64,000 nt of DNA from Enterobacter cloacae complex sp. ECNIH7 (lineage in GTDB: Bacteria > Pseudomonadota > Gammaproteobacteria > Enterobacterales > Enterobacteriaceae): assembly GCF_002208095.1 (NCBI RefSeq), contig NZ_CP017990.1:5080573-5144572 (forward strand), in the 5' to 3' direction. Below the pieces are notes generated by a model. It made no database searches and was not told the origin of the DNA. It saw nothing but the letters and a program-made list of their open reading frames with translations. The translations under genes were made by a program, and so were the position numbers. How positions within the stretch are numbered: position 1 is the first letter of the stretch; the number at the start of each line of letters is the position of its first letter. This document shows, piece by piece, positions 18,954 to 28,894 of the stretch.

Positions 18954-19790
18954 TTATTGATCAACTATTAATCGCTGAGGATGGGTATAAACGGTCGCCC
19001 TTCCCGGCTTGCAGAAGCCCACCAGCGTCAGGTTGCAGCGCTCCGCCACCTCCACTGCCAGCGTGGTCGCCGCCGATACCGCAAACAGAATTTCCACACC
19101 GCACATCGCGGATTTTTGCACCATCTCATAGCTGGCGCGGCTGGAAACGAGTGCCGCCCCCTGCTTCCACACGTCACTTTCACGCGCCCGGCGACCGAGC
19201 AGCTTGTCCAGCGCCACGTGGCGGCCAACGTCCTCGTGTCCCCCGGCAATATCTCCCGACGGCAACACCCATGCCGCCGCGTGCGTGCAGCCGCTCAGCT
19301 GACCGATGGGCTGTACATCGTTGAGGTGTTCCAGTGCTTTATCGAGGTTGGCGAGGTTAAACGTCTGGGTAAACGGCAGTGGCGCTACGGGTTTGCCAAT
19401 ATCGTTGAGCTGCTCAACGCCACACACGCCGCAGCCGGTACGCCCGGCCAGCGCGCGGCGGCGCTCTTTCAGCCCCATAAAGCGGCGGCTGGAGAGTTCG
19501 ATTTGCACTTCAAGACCGTTGCAAGCCTGCACCACGTCCATGCCGTAGATCTCCTGCGGATGGTCAATGATGCCTTCCGAAAGGGAGAACCCTATCGCGA
19601 AGAGCTCAAGATCTTTCGGCGAAGCCATCATCACCACATGCGAGATGCCGTTGTAAACGAGCGCAACGGGCACCTCTTCCGCCAGATAATCGGGCGTGGC
19701 ATGGGTAATGTGGGGCGGTCTGTGTACCGACATTTCCACAATACCCGCAGGCAGTGGCGACAAGTGGGGAGCACGGTTTTGTTTAGACAC
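18954..19790 (-). CDS. fdhD: FdhD, sulfur carrier for formate dehydrogenase
   Basis: Cytoplasmic accessory protein of 278 residues that passes sulfur from IscS to the molybdenum cofactor of formate dehydrogenases. The sulfur-carrying cysteines are in [13 protein letters not shown] (about 119-122 from the chosen start). I chose the GTG at 19788-19790 (SKQNRAPH follows) because AGGA lies 8 nt upstream; a TTG six codons earlier is the alternative. The first 40 residues differ from E. coli, and the rest is highly conserved. Divergent from fdoG, its client. Confidence 0.95.
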   Translation of the reverse strand: MSKQNRAPHLSPLPAGIVEMSVHRPPHITHATPDYLAEEVPVALVYNGISHVVMMASPKDLELFAIGFSLSEGIIDHPQEIYGMDVVQACNGLEVQIELSSRRFMGLKERRRALAGRTGCGVCGVEQLNDIGKPVAPLPFTQTFNLANLDKALEHLNDVQPIGQLSGCTHAAAWVLPSGDIAGGHEDVGRHVALDKLLGRRARESDVWKQGAALVSSRASYEMVQKSAMCGVEILFAVSAATTLAVEVAERCNLTLVGFCKPGRATVYTHPQRLIVDQ

Positions 19791-19952
19791 AGCGGTATTC
19801 CTGAACAACCACAGAGGTGAGCCTGCTATTGCATCACAAACAACAGGGCTTACGCATAGTATGGATCAACTTTTCGACAACCATTCTCCTACTCATTTAG
19901 CAGGGGTGCAACCTGCCACCCGCTACACCGCTTTAACATGCAGAGCTGTTAA

Positions 19953-19968
19953 TGTGATCAATATCACA
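19953..19968. promoter_or_regulatory. CRP-type palindrome in the fdhD/fdoG intergenic region
   Basis: TGTGATCAATATCACA matches TGTGA-N6-TCACA perfectly. The outer G/C bases favour CRP over FNR, although the TGAT-N4-ATCA core is shared by both. It is 194 bp from fdoG and 163 bp from fdhD. Nothing else was identified in this 372-bp gap beyond the fdoG ribosome site (AAGGAGTGA). Confidence 0.6.
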
Positions 19969-20162
19969 CTTTATAATCAACATGGTGATAATACATTCAC
20001 TTTGTATTAACGCCATTAGAACAGCGGTACCGACAATGTGGTATTCTGATGATATCCCTCGTGGAATTGAGGGATTAACGCAAATTTTTCTCCTTTGCGG
20101 TCAATTCTCAACCGCGAAGTTAAAACTACATATGTAAGCAATGTCGAAACAAGGAGTGACCC

Positions 20163-23100
20163 ATGCAGGTCAGCAGAAGGCAGTTCTTTAAGATCTGCGC
20201 TGGCGGTATGGCAGGCACCACGGCAGCGGCACTGGGCTTTGCGCCCGGCGTAGCGCTGGCGGAAACGCGGCAGTATAAACTGCTGCGCACCCGTGAAACC
20301 CGTAATACCTGTACGTACTGCTCTGTCGGTTGCGGGCTGTTGATGTATAGCCTCGGCGACGGTGCTAAAAACGCCAAAGCGTCTATTTTCCATATCGAAG
20401 GCGACCCGGATCATCCGGTCAACCGCGGCGCATTGTGCCCGAAAGGGGCCGGTCTGGTGGACTTTATCCACTCCGAAAGCCGCCTCAAATTCCCGGAATA
20501 TCGCGCGCCAGGCTCCGACAAATGGCAGCAAATCAGCTGGGAAGAGGCGTTCGACCGCATCGCAAAACACATTAAAGAAGACCGCGATGCCAACTTTGTT
20601 GAGAAGAACGCCGACGGCGTTACGGTAAACCGCTGGCTCTCCACCGGGATGCTGTGTGCCTCTGCTTCCAGCAACGAAACCGGTTATTTAACCCAGAAAT
20701 TTACGCGCGCACTCGGTATGCTCGCGGTCGACAACCAGGCGCGTGTCTGACACGGACCAACGGTAGCAAGTCTTGCTCCAACATTTGGTCGCGGTGCGAT
20801 GACCAACCACTGGGTCGACATCAAGAACGCCAACCTCATTGTGGTGATGGGCGGTAACGCCGCTGAAGCGCACCCTGTCGGGTTCCGCTGGGCGATGGAA
20901 GCCAAAATCCACAACGGTGCGAAACTGATTGTGATCGATCCCCGCTTTACGCGAACTGCGTCAGTGGCGGATTTCTACACCCCTATTCGTTCAGGTACTG
21001 ACATCACTTTCCTGTCAGGCGTATTGCTGTACCTGATGACCAACGAAAAATATAACCGCGAATACACCGAAGCTTATACCAACGCCAGCCTGATCGTGCG
21101 TGAGGATTACCACTTCGAAGATGGCCTGTTCAGCGGTTACGACGCCGAAAAACGCAAATACGACAAAACCAGCTGGAACTACGAGCTGGATGAGAAAGGC
21201 TTTGCGAAGCGCGATACCACTCTGCAACACCCGCGCTGCGTGTGGAACCTGCTGAAAGAGCACGTTTCCCGCTACACGCCGGAGGTTGTCGAAAACATCT
21301 GCGGTACGCCGAAGGCAGACTTCCTGAAGGTGTGCGAGCTTATCGCCGAAACCAGCGCGAAAGACAAAACCGCGTCGTTCCTGTATGCCCTCGGCTGGAC
21401 GCAGCACTCCATCGGTGCGCAGAACATCCGTACCATGGCGATGGTTCAGCTCCTGCTCGGCAACATGGGGATGGCAGGCGGCGGCGTGAACGCCCTGCGC
21501 GGTCACTCCAACATTCAGGGTCTGACCGACCTCGGCCTGCTGTCTCAAAGCCTGCCGGGTTACATGAACCTGCCAAGCGAGAAACAGACCGATCTGCAAA
21601 CCTACCTGACGGCCAGCACGCCTAAACCGCTGCTCGAAGGTCAGGTAAACTACTGGGGCAACTATCCGAAGTTCTTCGTCTCGATGATGAAAGCCTTCTT
21701 CGGTGATAAAGCAACGGCGGAAAACAGCTGGGGCTTTGACTGGCTACCGAAGTGGGACAAGGGTTACGACGTTCTGCAGTATTTCGAGATGATGCACCAG
21801 GGCAAAGTGAACGGCTATCTGTGCCAGGGCTTTAACCCGGTGGCCTCGTTCCCGAACAAGAACAAGGTTGTTGAGTCTCTGTCGAAGCTGAAGTTCCTGG
21901 TGACGATTGACCCGCTCAATACCGAGACTTCAACTTTCTGGCAGAACCACGGTGAATCGAACGACGTCGATCCGTCGAAGATTCAGACCGAAGTGTTCCG
22001 TCTGCCGTCGACCTGCTTCGCGGAAGAGAACGGTTCTATCGTCAACTCCGGACGCTGGCTGCAGTGGCACTGGAAAGGCGCGGACGCCCCGGGCATCGCC
22101 ATGAACGACGGCGAGATCCTGGCCGGCATCTTCTTACGCCTGCGTAAGATGTACGCGGAAGAAGGCGGCGCGAACCCTGAGCCGGTGCTGAACATGACCT
22201 GGAACTACTCGACGCCGGAAAATCCAGCGCCGGAAGAAGTGGCGATGGAGAGCAACGGTAAGGCACTGGCGGACGTTATCGATCCGGCCACCGGTACCGT
22301 GCTGGCGAAGAAAGGCGATCAGCTCAGCACCTTCGCGCACCTGCGCGATGACGGTACCACGTCAAGCGGCTGCTGGATCTTCGCCGGTAGCTGGACGCCA
22401 AAAGGCAACCAGATGGCCAACCGCGATAACGCCGACCCGTCGGGCCTTGGCAATACGCTGGGCTGGGCATGGGCGTGGCCGCTCAACCGCCGCATCCTCT
22501 ATAACCGCGCATCCGCTGACCCGCAGGGCAACCCGTGGGATCCGAAGCGTCAGCTTCTGAAGTGGGACGGTGCGAAATGGGGCGGCGTGGATATTCCGGA
22601 CTACAGCACTGCCGCACCGGGCAGCGACGTTGGGCCGTTTATCATGCAGCCTGAGGGGATGGGACGCCTGTTTGCTATCGATAAGATGGCGGAAGGTCCG
22701 TTCCCGGAACACTACGAGCCCTTTGAGACGCCGCTGGGTACCAACCCGCTGCACCCGAACGTGGTCTCTAACCCGGCAGCCCGTATCTTTAAGGGCGATT
22801 TCGAAGCGCTGGGTAAAAAGGACAAGTTCCCGTACGTGGGTACCACCTACCGTCTGACCGAGCACTTCCACTACTGGACCAAGCACGCGCTGCTTAACGC
22901 CATCGCGCAGCCGGAACAGTTTGTGGAGATCGGCGAGAAGCTGGCGGGCAAGCTCGGCATCGCCCATGGCGATACCGTGAAGGTTTCCTCTAACCGCGGC
23001 TATATCAAGGCCAAGGCGGTGGTGACCAAGCGTATTCGCACGCTGAACGTTCACGGTCAGCAGGTGGATACCATCGGTATTCCGATCCACTGGGGCTATG

Positions 23101-23213
23101 AGGGCGTGGCGAAGAAAGGGTTCATTGCGAACACCCTGACGCCGTTCGTCGGCGATGCGAACACGCAGACGCCGGAGTTTAAGGCCTTCCTCGTGAACGT
23201 GGAAAAGGTGTAA
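20163..23213 (+). CDS. fdoG: FdoG, formate dehydrogenase O major subunit (selenoprotein)
   Basis: Catalytic subunit of the aerobic, membrane-bound formate dehydrogenase, 1016 residues when the in-frame TGA at 20748-20750 is read as selenocysteine 196. The reading frame continues without interruption on both sides, the context is NNQARV-type followed by HGPTVASLAPTFG, and a selenocysteine insertion hairpin follows. The Tat signal SRRQFFK is at the N-terminus. Four cysteines near 50, 53, 57 and 92 (CTYCSVGCG and CPKG) bind a 4Fe-4S cluster. The protein carries bis-MGD, oxidises formate in the periplasm and passes electrons to FdoH. First gene of fdoGHI-fdhE. Automated calling splits it in two; it is not a pseudogene. 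Confidence 0.97.
20748..20790 (+). promoter_or_regulatory. Selenocysteine TGA codon and bacterial SECIS hairpin in fdoG
   Basis: The TGA at 20748-20750 is followed by an apical hairpin AGCA-AGTCT-TGCT (20765-20777). Its loop resembles the SelB-binding loop of fdhF and fdnG. A longer lower stem is expected within 20751-20790; I paired only the tip. Confidence 0.85.
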
Positions 23214-23225
23214 CGGAGACGACTT

Positions 23226-24128
23226 ATGGCTTATCAATCTCAAGACATTATCCGTCGTTCCGCGACTAACGGTTTCACGCCCGCGCCTCAGGCGAGGGAC
23301 CACCAGCAGGAAGTGGCGAAGCTTATCGACGTGACCACCTGTATCGGCTGTAAAGCCTGTCAGGTGGCGTGCTCGGAGTGGAACGATCTGCGTGACGAAG
23401 TGGGTCACAACGTCGGGGTGTACGACAACCCGGCGGACCTGACCGCCAAGTCCTGGACGGTGATGCGTTTCTCGGAAGTGGAGCAGAACGACAAGCTGGA
23501 ATGGCTTATCCGCAAAGACGGCTGTATGCACTGTGCGGATCCGGGCTGCCTGAAGGCATGTCCGTCAGAAGGGGCTATCATTCAGTATGCCAACGGCATC
23601 GTCGACTTCCAGTCTGAACAGTGCATCGGCTGCGGCTACTGCATCGCCGGCTGCCCATTCGACGTACCGCGCCTGAACCCGGAAGACAACCGCGTTTACA
23701 AATGCACCCTGTGCGTTGACCGCGTCACCGTCGGCCAGGAGCCTGCATGCGTGAAGACCTGCCCAACCGGCGCGATCCACTTTGGTTCTAAAGAGGATAT
23801 GAAAACGCTGGCGGCAGAGCGCGTAGGCGAGCTGAAAACCCGTGGTTACGACAACGCGGGCCTGTACGATCCGGCCGGAGTTGGCGGTACGCACGTAATG
23901 TACGTGCTGCACCACGCCGACAAGCCGAACCTGTATCACGGCCTGCCGGAGAACCCGGAAATTAGCGCCACCGTGAAGTTCTGGAAAGGCATCTGGAAAC
24001 CGCTGGCAGCGGTCGGTTTTGCTGCCACCTTCGCAGCGAGCATCTTCCACTACGTCGGCGTTGGTCCGAACCGCGCGGAAGAGGAAGACGACAACCTGCA
24101 TGAAGAGAAAGACGAGGTGCGCAAATGA
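23226..24128 (+). CDS. fdoH: FdoH, formate dehydrogenase O iron-sulfur subunit
   Basis: Electron-transfer subunit of 300 residues. Four ferredoxin-type cysteine clusters are visible: [40 protein letters not shown], and CTLCVDR with CVKTCP. They carry four 4Fe-4S centres between the FdoG active site and the FdoI haem. A single transmembrane helix near 255-278 ([20 protein letters not shown]) anchors it. It has no signal peptide and is exported with FdoG. Starts 12 bp after fdoG; its stop overlaps fdoI by 4 bp. Confidence 0.97.
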   Translation: MAYQSQDIIRRSATNGFTPAPQARDHQQEVAKLIDVTTCIGCKACQVACSEWNDLRDEVGHNVGVYDNPADLTAKSWTVMRFSEVEQNDKLEWLIRKDGCMHCADPGCLKACPSEGAIIQYANGIVDFQSEQCIGCGYCIAGCPFDVPRLNPEDNRVYKCTLCVDRVTVGQEPACVKTCPTGAIHFGSKEDMKTLAAERVGELKTRGYDNAGLYDPAGVGGTHVMYVLHHADKPNLYHGLPENPEISATVKFWKGIWKPLAAVGFAATFAASIFHYVGVGPNRAEEEDDNLHEEKDEVRK

Positions 24129-24760
24129 GAAAACGTGACACCATCGTGCGCTACACCGCGCCGGAACGCATCAACCACTGGGTCACCGCCTTCTGCTTCA
24201 TGCTGGCGGCGATAAGCGGGCTGGGGTTCTTCTTCCCGTCCTTCAACTGGCTGATGCAGGTACTGGGGACGCCACAGCTGGCGCGCATCCTGCACCCGTT
24301 TGTGGGCGTCATCATGTTCGCGTCGTTCATCATTATGTTTTTCCGCTACTGGCACCATAACCTAATCAATCGGGATGATATCTTTTGGGCGAAGAATATT
24401 CGTAAGATCGTCGTCAACGAGGAAGTGGGTGATACCGGGCGTTATAACTTCGGCCAGAAATGCGTATTCTGGGCGGCGATTATCTTCCTGGTCCTGTTGC
24501 TGGTGAGCGGCGTGATCATCTGGCGTCCGTACTTTGCGCCTGCTTTCTCAATCCCGGTGATCCGATTTGCGCTGATGCTGCATTCATTTGCCGCAGTGGC
24601 GTTAATTGTGGTTATCATGGTGCATATCTACGCCGCCCTTTGGGTGAAAGGCACCATTACCGCGATGGTGGAAGGATGGGTAACCAGCACGTGGGCGAAG
24701 AAACATCACCCGCGCTGGTACCGTGAAGTCCGCCAGAAACAGGAAAAGTCATCTGAATGA
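24125..24760 (+). CDS. fdoI: FdoI, formate dehydrogenase O cytochrome b556 subunit
   Basis: Inner-membrane cytochrome b subunit of 211 residues with four hydrophobic helices (about 20-38, 54-72, 114-132 and 150-172). Histidines such as those in [10 protein letters not shown] and [12 protein letters not shown] fit the haem b ligand positions. It passes electrons from FdoH to quinone. The start overlaps the fdoH stop and the end overlaps the fdhE start, so the four genes are tightly coupled. Confidence 0.96.
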   Translation: MRKRDTIVRYTAPERINHWVTAFCFMLAAISGLGFFFPSFNWLMQVLGTPQLARILHPFVGVIMFASFIIMFFRYWHHNLINRDDIFWAKNIRKIVVNEEVGDTGRYNFGQKCVFWAAIIFLVLLLVSGVIIWRPYFAPAFSIPVIRFALMLHSFAAVALIVVIMVHIYAALWVKGTITAMVEGWVTSTWAKKHHPRWYREVRQKQEKSSE

Positions 24761-25686
24761 GTATTCGCATAATCCCGCAAGATGAGCTGGGGTCGAGCGA
24801 GAAACGCACGGCGGATTATATTCCGCCGTTGTTATTCCCCAGACTCAAGAACCTCTACAACCGCCGCGCAGAGCGTCTGCGCGAGCTGGCAGAGAACAAC
24901 CCGCTGGGCGATTTTCTGCGCTTTGCCGCGCTGGTTGCCCACGCGCAGGAAGTGGTGCTGTACGACCACCCGCTGCAAATGGACCTGACCGCGCGCATCA
25001 AAGAAGCCAACGCGCAGGGCAAGCCGCCGCTGGACATTCACGTCCTGCCGCGCGACAAGCACTGGCAAAAGCTGCTGCATTCGCTCATTGCCGAGCTGAA
25101 GCCGGAGATGAGCGGTACCGCGCTGGCGGTCATCGAGAATCTGGAAAAAGCCTCTGACCTGGAGCTGGAAGAGATGGCGAGCGCGCTGTTTGCCTCCGAC
25201 TTCTCGCTGGTCAGCAGCGATAAAGCGCCGTTTATCTGGGCTGCGCTGTCGCTCTACTGGGCGCAAATGGCAAGCCTGATCCCCGGTAAAGCCCGCGCCG
25301 AATACGGCGAGGCGCGCCAGTTCTGCCCGGTCTGCGGCTCCATGCCGGTTTCGAGCATGGTGCAAATCGGCACGACTCAGGGGCTGCGCTACCTGCACTG
25401 CAACCTGTGTGAAACCGAGTGGCACGTGGTGCGCATCAAGTGCAGCAACTGCGAGCAGACCCGCGATCTGAATTACTGGTCGCTGGAAAACGAAGAAGCG
25501 GCGGTGAAAGCCGAAAGCTGCGGCGACTGCGGCACTTACCTGAAGATTCTGTATCAGGAAAAAGACCCGAAAGTCGAAGCCGTGGCCGACGATCTCGCCT
25601 CGCTGATTCTGGATGCGAAGATGGAGCAGGAGGGCTTTGCCCGCAGCTCGATCAACCCGTTCCTGTTCCCGGGTGAAGGGGAGTAA
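24757..25686 (+). CDS. fdhE: FdhE, formate dehydrogenase assembly protein
   Basis: Cytoplasmic protein of 309 residues needed for activity of formate dehydrogenases N and O. The C-terminal half has four CxxC pairs ([31 protein letters not shown]) expected to bind iron in two rubredoxin-like sites. It interacts with the catalytic subunits in E. coli and is thought to act after cofactor insertion. The start overlaps fdoI by 4 bp. It is followed by a REP element. Confidence 0.96.
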   Translation: MSIRIIPQDELGSSEKRTADYIPPLLFPRLKNLYNRRAERLRELAENNPLGDFLRFAALVAHAQEVVLYDHPLQMDLTARIKEANAQGKPPLDIHVLPRDKHWQKLLHSLIAELKPEMSGTALAVIENLEKASDLELEEMASALFASDFSLVSSDKAPFIWAALSLYWAQMASLIPGKARAEYGEARQFCPVCGSMPVSSMVQIGTTQGLRYLHCNLCETEWHVVRIKCSNCEQTRDLNYWSLENEEAAVKAESCGDCGTYLKILYQEKDPKVEAVADDLASLILDAKMEQEGFARSSINPFLFPGEGE

Positions 25687-25700
25687 TTTCCTGTGAGAGT

Positions 25701-25729
25701 GCCGGGCGGCGCAAGCTTGCCCGGCCTAC
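25701..25729. repeat. REP element
   Basis: GCCGGGCGGCGCAAGCTTGC then CCGGCCTAC is a REP unit between the convergent ends of fdhE and the PIN toxin gene. The toxin stop codon (CTA on this strand at 25726-25728) lies inside its last bases. Confidence 0.88.
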
Positions 25730-26097
25730 AGCTGGTAAGGTGAAACGACTCCAGTAATGCCCGAAAAGTCTTTCGTGTTTCGAGAAATCAACGGACAATT
25801 TCTGCTCTGAGCTGTGGCCAGAATGATAGCATCAGGCAGTTTCATTCCATGCTTCTCGCGCAGAATTACACTTCTTTCAGCGATATCTCGGGTGATATCA
25901 ATAATCTCAAATACGCCCATCACTGTCGCAGTTTTAGCTTCGTGACCATGTTTGCGGGCACCCACCATGACTTCCATCCATGTGATCAGGCTAATGGCTC
26001 GATGCGAAGCTGTGCGATCGATTGCATCCGCAGCCTCAACGCGATTATTAAATAGATCAATGAGTATATTGGTATCGAACACTGCCATGTGCTCCAT
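25726..26097 (-). CDS. PIN-domain toxin (VapC/FitB type)
   Basis: A 123-residue PIN-domain protein. The acidic residues expected to hold Mg2+ are present: D8 in FDTNILIDLF, E42 in WMEVMVG, D89 in KLPDAIILA and D110 in NTKDFSGI. Such toxins cut specific RNAs, often tRNA, when freed from the antitoxin. I chose the ATG at 26097 because GAGGAG lies 8 nt upstream, inside the 3' end of the antitoxin gene; a GTG three codons earlier and an ATG three codons later are alternatives. The gap to the antitoxin stop is 2 bp. The RNA target cannot be predicted. Confidence 0.87.
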   Translation of the reverse strand: MEHMAVFDTNILIDLFNNRVEAADAIDRTASHRAISLITWMEVMVGARKHGHEAKTATVMGVFEIIDITRDIAERSVILREKHGMKLPDAIILATAQSRNCPLISRNTKDFSGITGVVSPYQL

Positions 26098-26099
26098 AA

Positions 26100-26342
26100 T
26101 TACCACTCCTCACGCAGCTTGCGTTCATACTCAAGCCCATCTTCCTGCTGGTTTCCCCACAAGCCAAGCGCATCGCGGATAACCGATGAACTCTGCTGGT
26201 CGAGATATTGCTCAATGGCTTCCCGAAGCAATTCGGCACGAGGCCGGTTACGCAGCTGCTTCAGATTTTCCAGTCGTTGAATTACGTCATCAGACAAATC
26301 GATCAGAATTCTGCCCATATCAAGATCCGCGGAAAGACTCAT
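26100..26342 (-). CDS. Ribbon-helix-helix antitoxin, YiiF-like
   Basis: An 80-residue protein with an N-terminal ribbon-helix-helix domain (strand GRILIDLS at about 10-17, helices to about 48) and a C-terminal tail rich in charged residues ending KLREEW, which would neutralise the toxin. It resembles YiiF, which lies at the equivalent place in E. coli between fabY and fdhE. The ribosome site AAGGTGA supports the first ATG; an internal Met at residue 9 is also possible. Two GGTGATATA repeats overlap the start and may be its operator. Confidence 0.85.
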   Translation of the reverse strand: MSLSADLDMGRILIDLSDDVIQRLENLKQLRNRPRAELLREAIEQYLDQQSSSVIRDALGLWGNQQEDGLEYERKLREEW

Positions 26343-26363
26343 ATATCACCTTAGTATATCACC
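26342..26363. promoter_or_regulatory. Direct repeat at the antitoxin start, possible operator
   Basis: TATATCACC occurs twice (26342-26350 and 26355-26363), 13 bp apart. Ribbon-helix-helix antitoxins commonly bind such short tandem repeats to repress their own operon. The 180 bp from here to the esterase gene are AT-rich and hold no other recognised element. Confidence 0.45.
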
Positions 26364-26541
26364 ATTGTCTATTTTTAAGGCAACATACGCTTTTATTCAG
26401 AAGGGTTAAAGCACGTAGCTATAGTTTTCCAGCTATTTGCGAAGCGCTTTCCAGATTTTTAGTACTCGACAATTTTCTTATTTTCTTTTGAATTAAACCA
26501 GGTTATAAAGCTGTATATCCATACAGTTAAAGGGAATTTTC

Positions 26542-27462
26542 ATGGCACTGGAACAGGGTATTGCGCAGCTGGTTCAGGGATTTATCGCTGCAGGCCGGCC
26601 TTCGTCACGTCGACAGACCATTGAGGTACGACGAGCAGGGTACATTGCCAGCGCGGGGCTTGCCGGGAAGATAGAAACGCGCGTTCAGGTGGAGACGCTA
26701 GTGCTTGAGGGCCTTACCATTCGAGTATTTTCACCTCTTAATGCCCCTGAAATATTGCCTGCTGCCATCTACTATCACGGCGGATGCTTTATCAGCGGCG
26801 GCTTTGATACCCATGACAACCAACTCCGTCAGTTAGCCTGCTACGGCAATTGCCGGGTGATCGCCGTTCAGTACAGGTTAGCGCCGGAGCATACCTTCCC
26901 CGCCGCACATGACGATGCTGAAAGAGGTGCAGATCTGGTCTGGCAGTATGCGGACAAATTAGGCGTGGATAAGAACCGGCTCACCCTCTGTGGGGACAGT
27001 GCAGGAGGGCATCTGGCGCTGGTAACGGCGCTGAGGCTTAAGGTTAAAAAGCTGTGGCAACCTGTTCAGCTTATTCTTATCTATCCCATGCTCGACGCCA
27101 CGGCCAGCTTTGAAAGCTATGCCCTTAATGGCACGGATTATATTATCACCCGCGATACCCTGCTCAGCGGGTATGAAATGTATCTCGCAGAGACTGACCG
27201 CCAGCATCCGGAAGCCAGCCCGCTGTGGCGCGATGATTTTTACGGACTTCCGCCAGTGCACATCATTACCGCAGAGTACGATCCGCTGTGCGATGAGGGA
27301 GAAATGTTGTATCAGCATCTGACTGAGCAGGGTGTGAAGTGTACTGCTCAGCGCTGGCTGGGCGTCATCCATGGCTTCTTTCAGCTTGGCGGCGTCAGCC
27401 AGTCAGCGCGAGACCTAATGCGGGATATCGCCGGGCGGATTAAGCACGCCCGAGGTGAATGA
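26542..27462 (+). CDS. Alpha/beta hydrolase, HSL/Aes-type esterase
   Basis: A 306-residue cytoplasmic hydrolase of the hormone-sensitive-lipase family. The oxyanion-hole motif is H79-G80-G81-C82-F83, where the usual third residue Gly is Cys. The nucleophile is S153 in GDSAGG, followed by D247 in EYDPLCDEG and H277 in VIHGFFQLGG. Family members hydrolyse short acyl esters; the natural substrate is not evident. A ribosome site (AAAGGGAA) precedes the ATG. It is convergent with fabY and divergent from the toxin-antitoxin pair, and is not part of the E. coli locus. Lower GC upstream suggests local gain. Confidence 0.82.
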   Translation: MALEQGIAQLVQGFIAAGRPSSRRQTIEVRRAGYIASAGLAGKIETRVQVETLVLEGLTIRVFSPLNAPEILPAAIYYHGGCFISGGFDTHDNQLRQLACYGNCRVIAVQYRLAPEHTFPAAHDDAERGADLVWQYADKLGVDKNRLTLCGDSAGGHLALVTALRLKVKKLWQPVQLILIYPMLDATASFESYALNGTDYIITRDTLLSGYEMYLAETDRQHPEASPLWRDDFYGLPPVHIITAEYDPLCDEGEMLYQHLTEQGVKCTAQRWLGVIHGFFQLGGVSQSARDLMRDIAGRIKHARGE

Positions 27463-27470
27463 ACAGAAGA

Positions 27471-28460
27471 TTATTCCTCCTCGTTCCCACCCTCTTCATA
27501 CGCGCCGAAGGGCTTCGCTGGAAGAACAATGTAGGTGCCTTCAAACACCGCCCCCGGTGTTTTATCGCCAAACAGTTCAACCTGCATTTGTACGCGGGCT
27601 TTGCGGCCGCGTGCCAGGCGGTCGAGATCGCCACCCAGTGACCCCAGATCGGCCACGGCGCTCGGCTTGCCGCTTATCGGTGCGCTATAGCGAATGTGTG
27701 CATCGGCGAGAATGATGGTTCCGCCCAGATGACGCTCGCGAAGCATCAGCCAGATGAGACCCCACCCGGTGAGCGTCGCGAGGGAAAACAGACTTCCGGC
27801 AAACAGGGTGTGGTGCGGGTTCTGATTGCCGGTTTCCGGCATGGTGGTAATAAATTTTTGTCCGGTGTACTGCTGAATGCGCACGCCCATTTTTTCGCTC
27901 AGCGGAATGTGTTGATACCAGGCCTGCTGCAGCTGTCCACACCAGTCGGCGCGATGAAGAATATCATCCAGCGTGGCGATGGGTTTGATCATCAAAAAAT
28001 GACGAATCGGCGTGGTTTGCGGGGTTGTGATTTCCCCCTGATTCACAAAACCGAGCTTGGCAAAAAATTCCACGGCATCTTCGCGGGCGCTACAGGTGAC
28101 GCGCTTAACGCCTTCCTGACGGGCGACGGATTCCAGGGTCATCGCCATTAGCGTTCCCAGACCTTTGTCCTGAACGGAGGGATGAACCGCCATAAAGCGA
28201 ATCGACGCTTCGTTATCGGCGTTGATATACAAGCGCCCGACGGCGACGAGGTTACCCTCTTCGTCCATCACCATCTGATGGTGGGCCATCGCATCCCAGG
28301 CGTCTCGTTCAGATCCTTTTGGCTGATGCAGTGGCTTGCGCAGCATTTCCCAGCGGAACTGGTAATAAGCGTCTAACTCTTCTTCCGTTTGCGGTACTCG
28401 AAGGTGATACATAGCTGTACTCTCTCTTGTTACCCGCGGCCACGCCGCCAGTTGGCTCAT
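27471..28460 (-). CDS. fabY: FabY (YiiD), acetoacetyl-ACP synthase type fatty acid initiation protein
   Basis: A 329-residue two-domain protein, the E. coli YiiD length. The N-terminal GNAT acetyltransferase domain (about 20-150, with [11 protein letters not shown]) is followed by a hot-dog thioesterase-like domain (about 180-320, with [17 protein letters not shown]). FabY supports initiation of fatty acid synthesis in cells lacking FabH. The start at 28460 was chosen because it overlaps the dtd stop (ATGA) and matches the E. coli N-terminus [12 protein letters not shown], 15 codons later, is an alternative. Last gene of yihX-yihY-dtd-fabY. Confidence 0.93.
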   Translation of the reverse strand: MSQLAAWPRVTRESTAMYHLRVPQTEEELDAYYQFRWEMLRKPLHQPKGSERDAWDAMAHHQMVMDEEGNLVAVGRLYINADNEASIRFMAVHPSVQDKGLGTLMAMTLESVARQEGVKRVTCSAREDAVEFFAKLGFVNQGEITTPQTTPIRHFLMIKPIATLDDILHRADWCGQLQQAWYQHIPLSEKMGVRIQQYTGQKFITTMPETGNQNPHHTLFAGSLFSLATLTGWGLIWLMLRERHLGGTIILADAHIRYSAPISGKPSAVADLGSLGGDLDRLARGRKARVQMQVELFGDKTPGAVFEGTYIVLPAKPFGAYEEGGNEEE

Positions 28461-28894
28461 ACCTGGAGCCAGAATGTGACGGGGCCATCGTTCACCAGCG
28501 AAACCTGCATATCTGCAGCGAATCGTCCGGTTTGCGTATTCATTTCCTGCTGGCGACAACGCTCAACAAAGTACTCGTAAAGTGCTTCCGCACGATCCGG
28601 CGCGGCGCCTTTAGAGAAGCTCGGGCGCATGCCGCGCTCGGTATCCGCTGCCAGCGTAAACTGGGAAACCACCAGCACGCTGCCGCCCGCCTGCTGGACG
28701 TTCAGGTTCATCTTGCCTTCCGCATCGCTGAAAATACGGTAGCCCAGCACGCGCTCACACAAGCGGTTGGCTTTTTGTTCGTCATCATCCTTTTCGACAC
28801 CTAACAACACCAAAAGTCCTGGGCCAATTTCACCCGTCACCTCTCCCTCCACGGTGACGCTGGCACGGGTTACGCGCTGTATCAATGCAATCAT
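28457..28894 (-). CDS. dtd: Dtd, D-aminoacyl-tRNA deacylase
   Basis: Cytoplasmic proofreading enzyme of 145 residues that removes D-amino acids, and glycine from tRNA-Ala, from mischarged tRNAs. The family signatures SQFTLAAD (about 77-84) and the C-terminal [11 protein letters not shown], containing the Gly-cisPro motif, are present. The start overlaps the yihY stop by 4 bp, and the end overlaps fabY. Confidence 0.97.
   Translation of the reverse strand: MIALIQRVTRASVTVEGEVTGEIGPGLLVLLGVEKDDDEQKANRLCERVLGYRIFSDAEGKMNLNVQQAGGSVLVVSQFTLAADTERGMRPSFSKGAAPDRAEALYEYFVERCRQQEMNTQTGRFAADMQVSLVNDGPVTFWLQV

Noticed and set aside
20748..20750. Apparent nonsense mutation splitting fdoG into two genes
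   Set aside because: It is the conserved selenocysteine codon; length, flanking residues and a SECIS hairpin all agree.
22362..23531. Open frame of 389 codons antisense to fdoG and fdoH
   Set aside because: Spans the fdoG-fdoH junction; shadow of two confidently identified genes.
26186..26491. Plus-strand open frame of 101 codons upstream of the esterase gene
   Set aside because: Antisense to the ribbon-helix-helix antitoxin; no domain resemblance.
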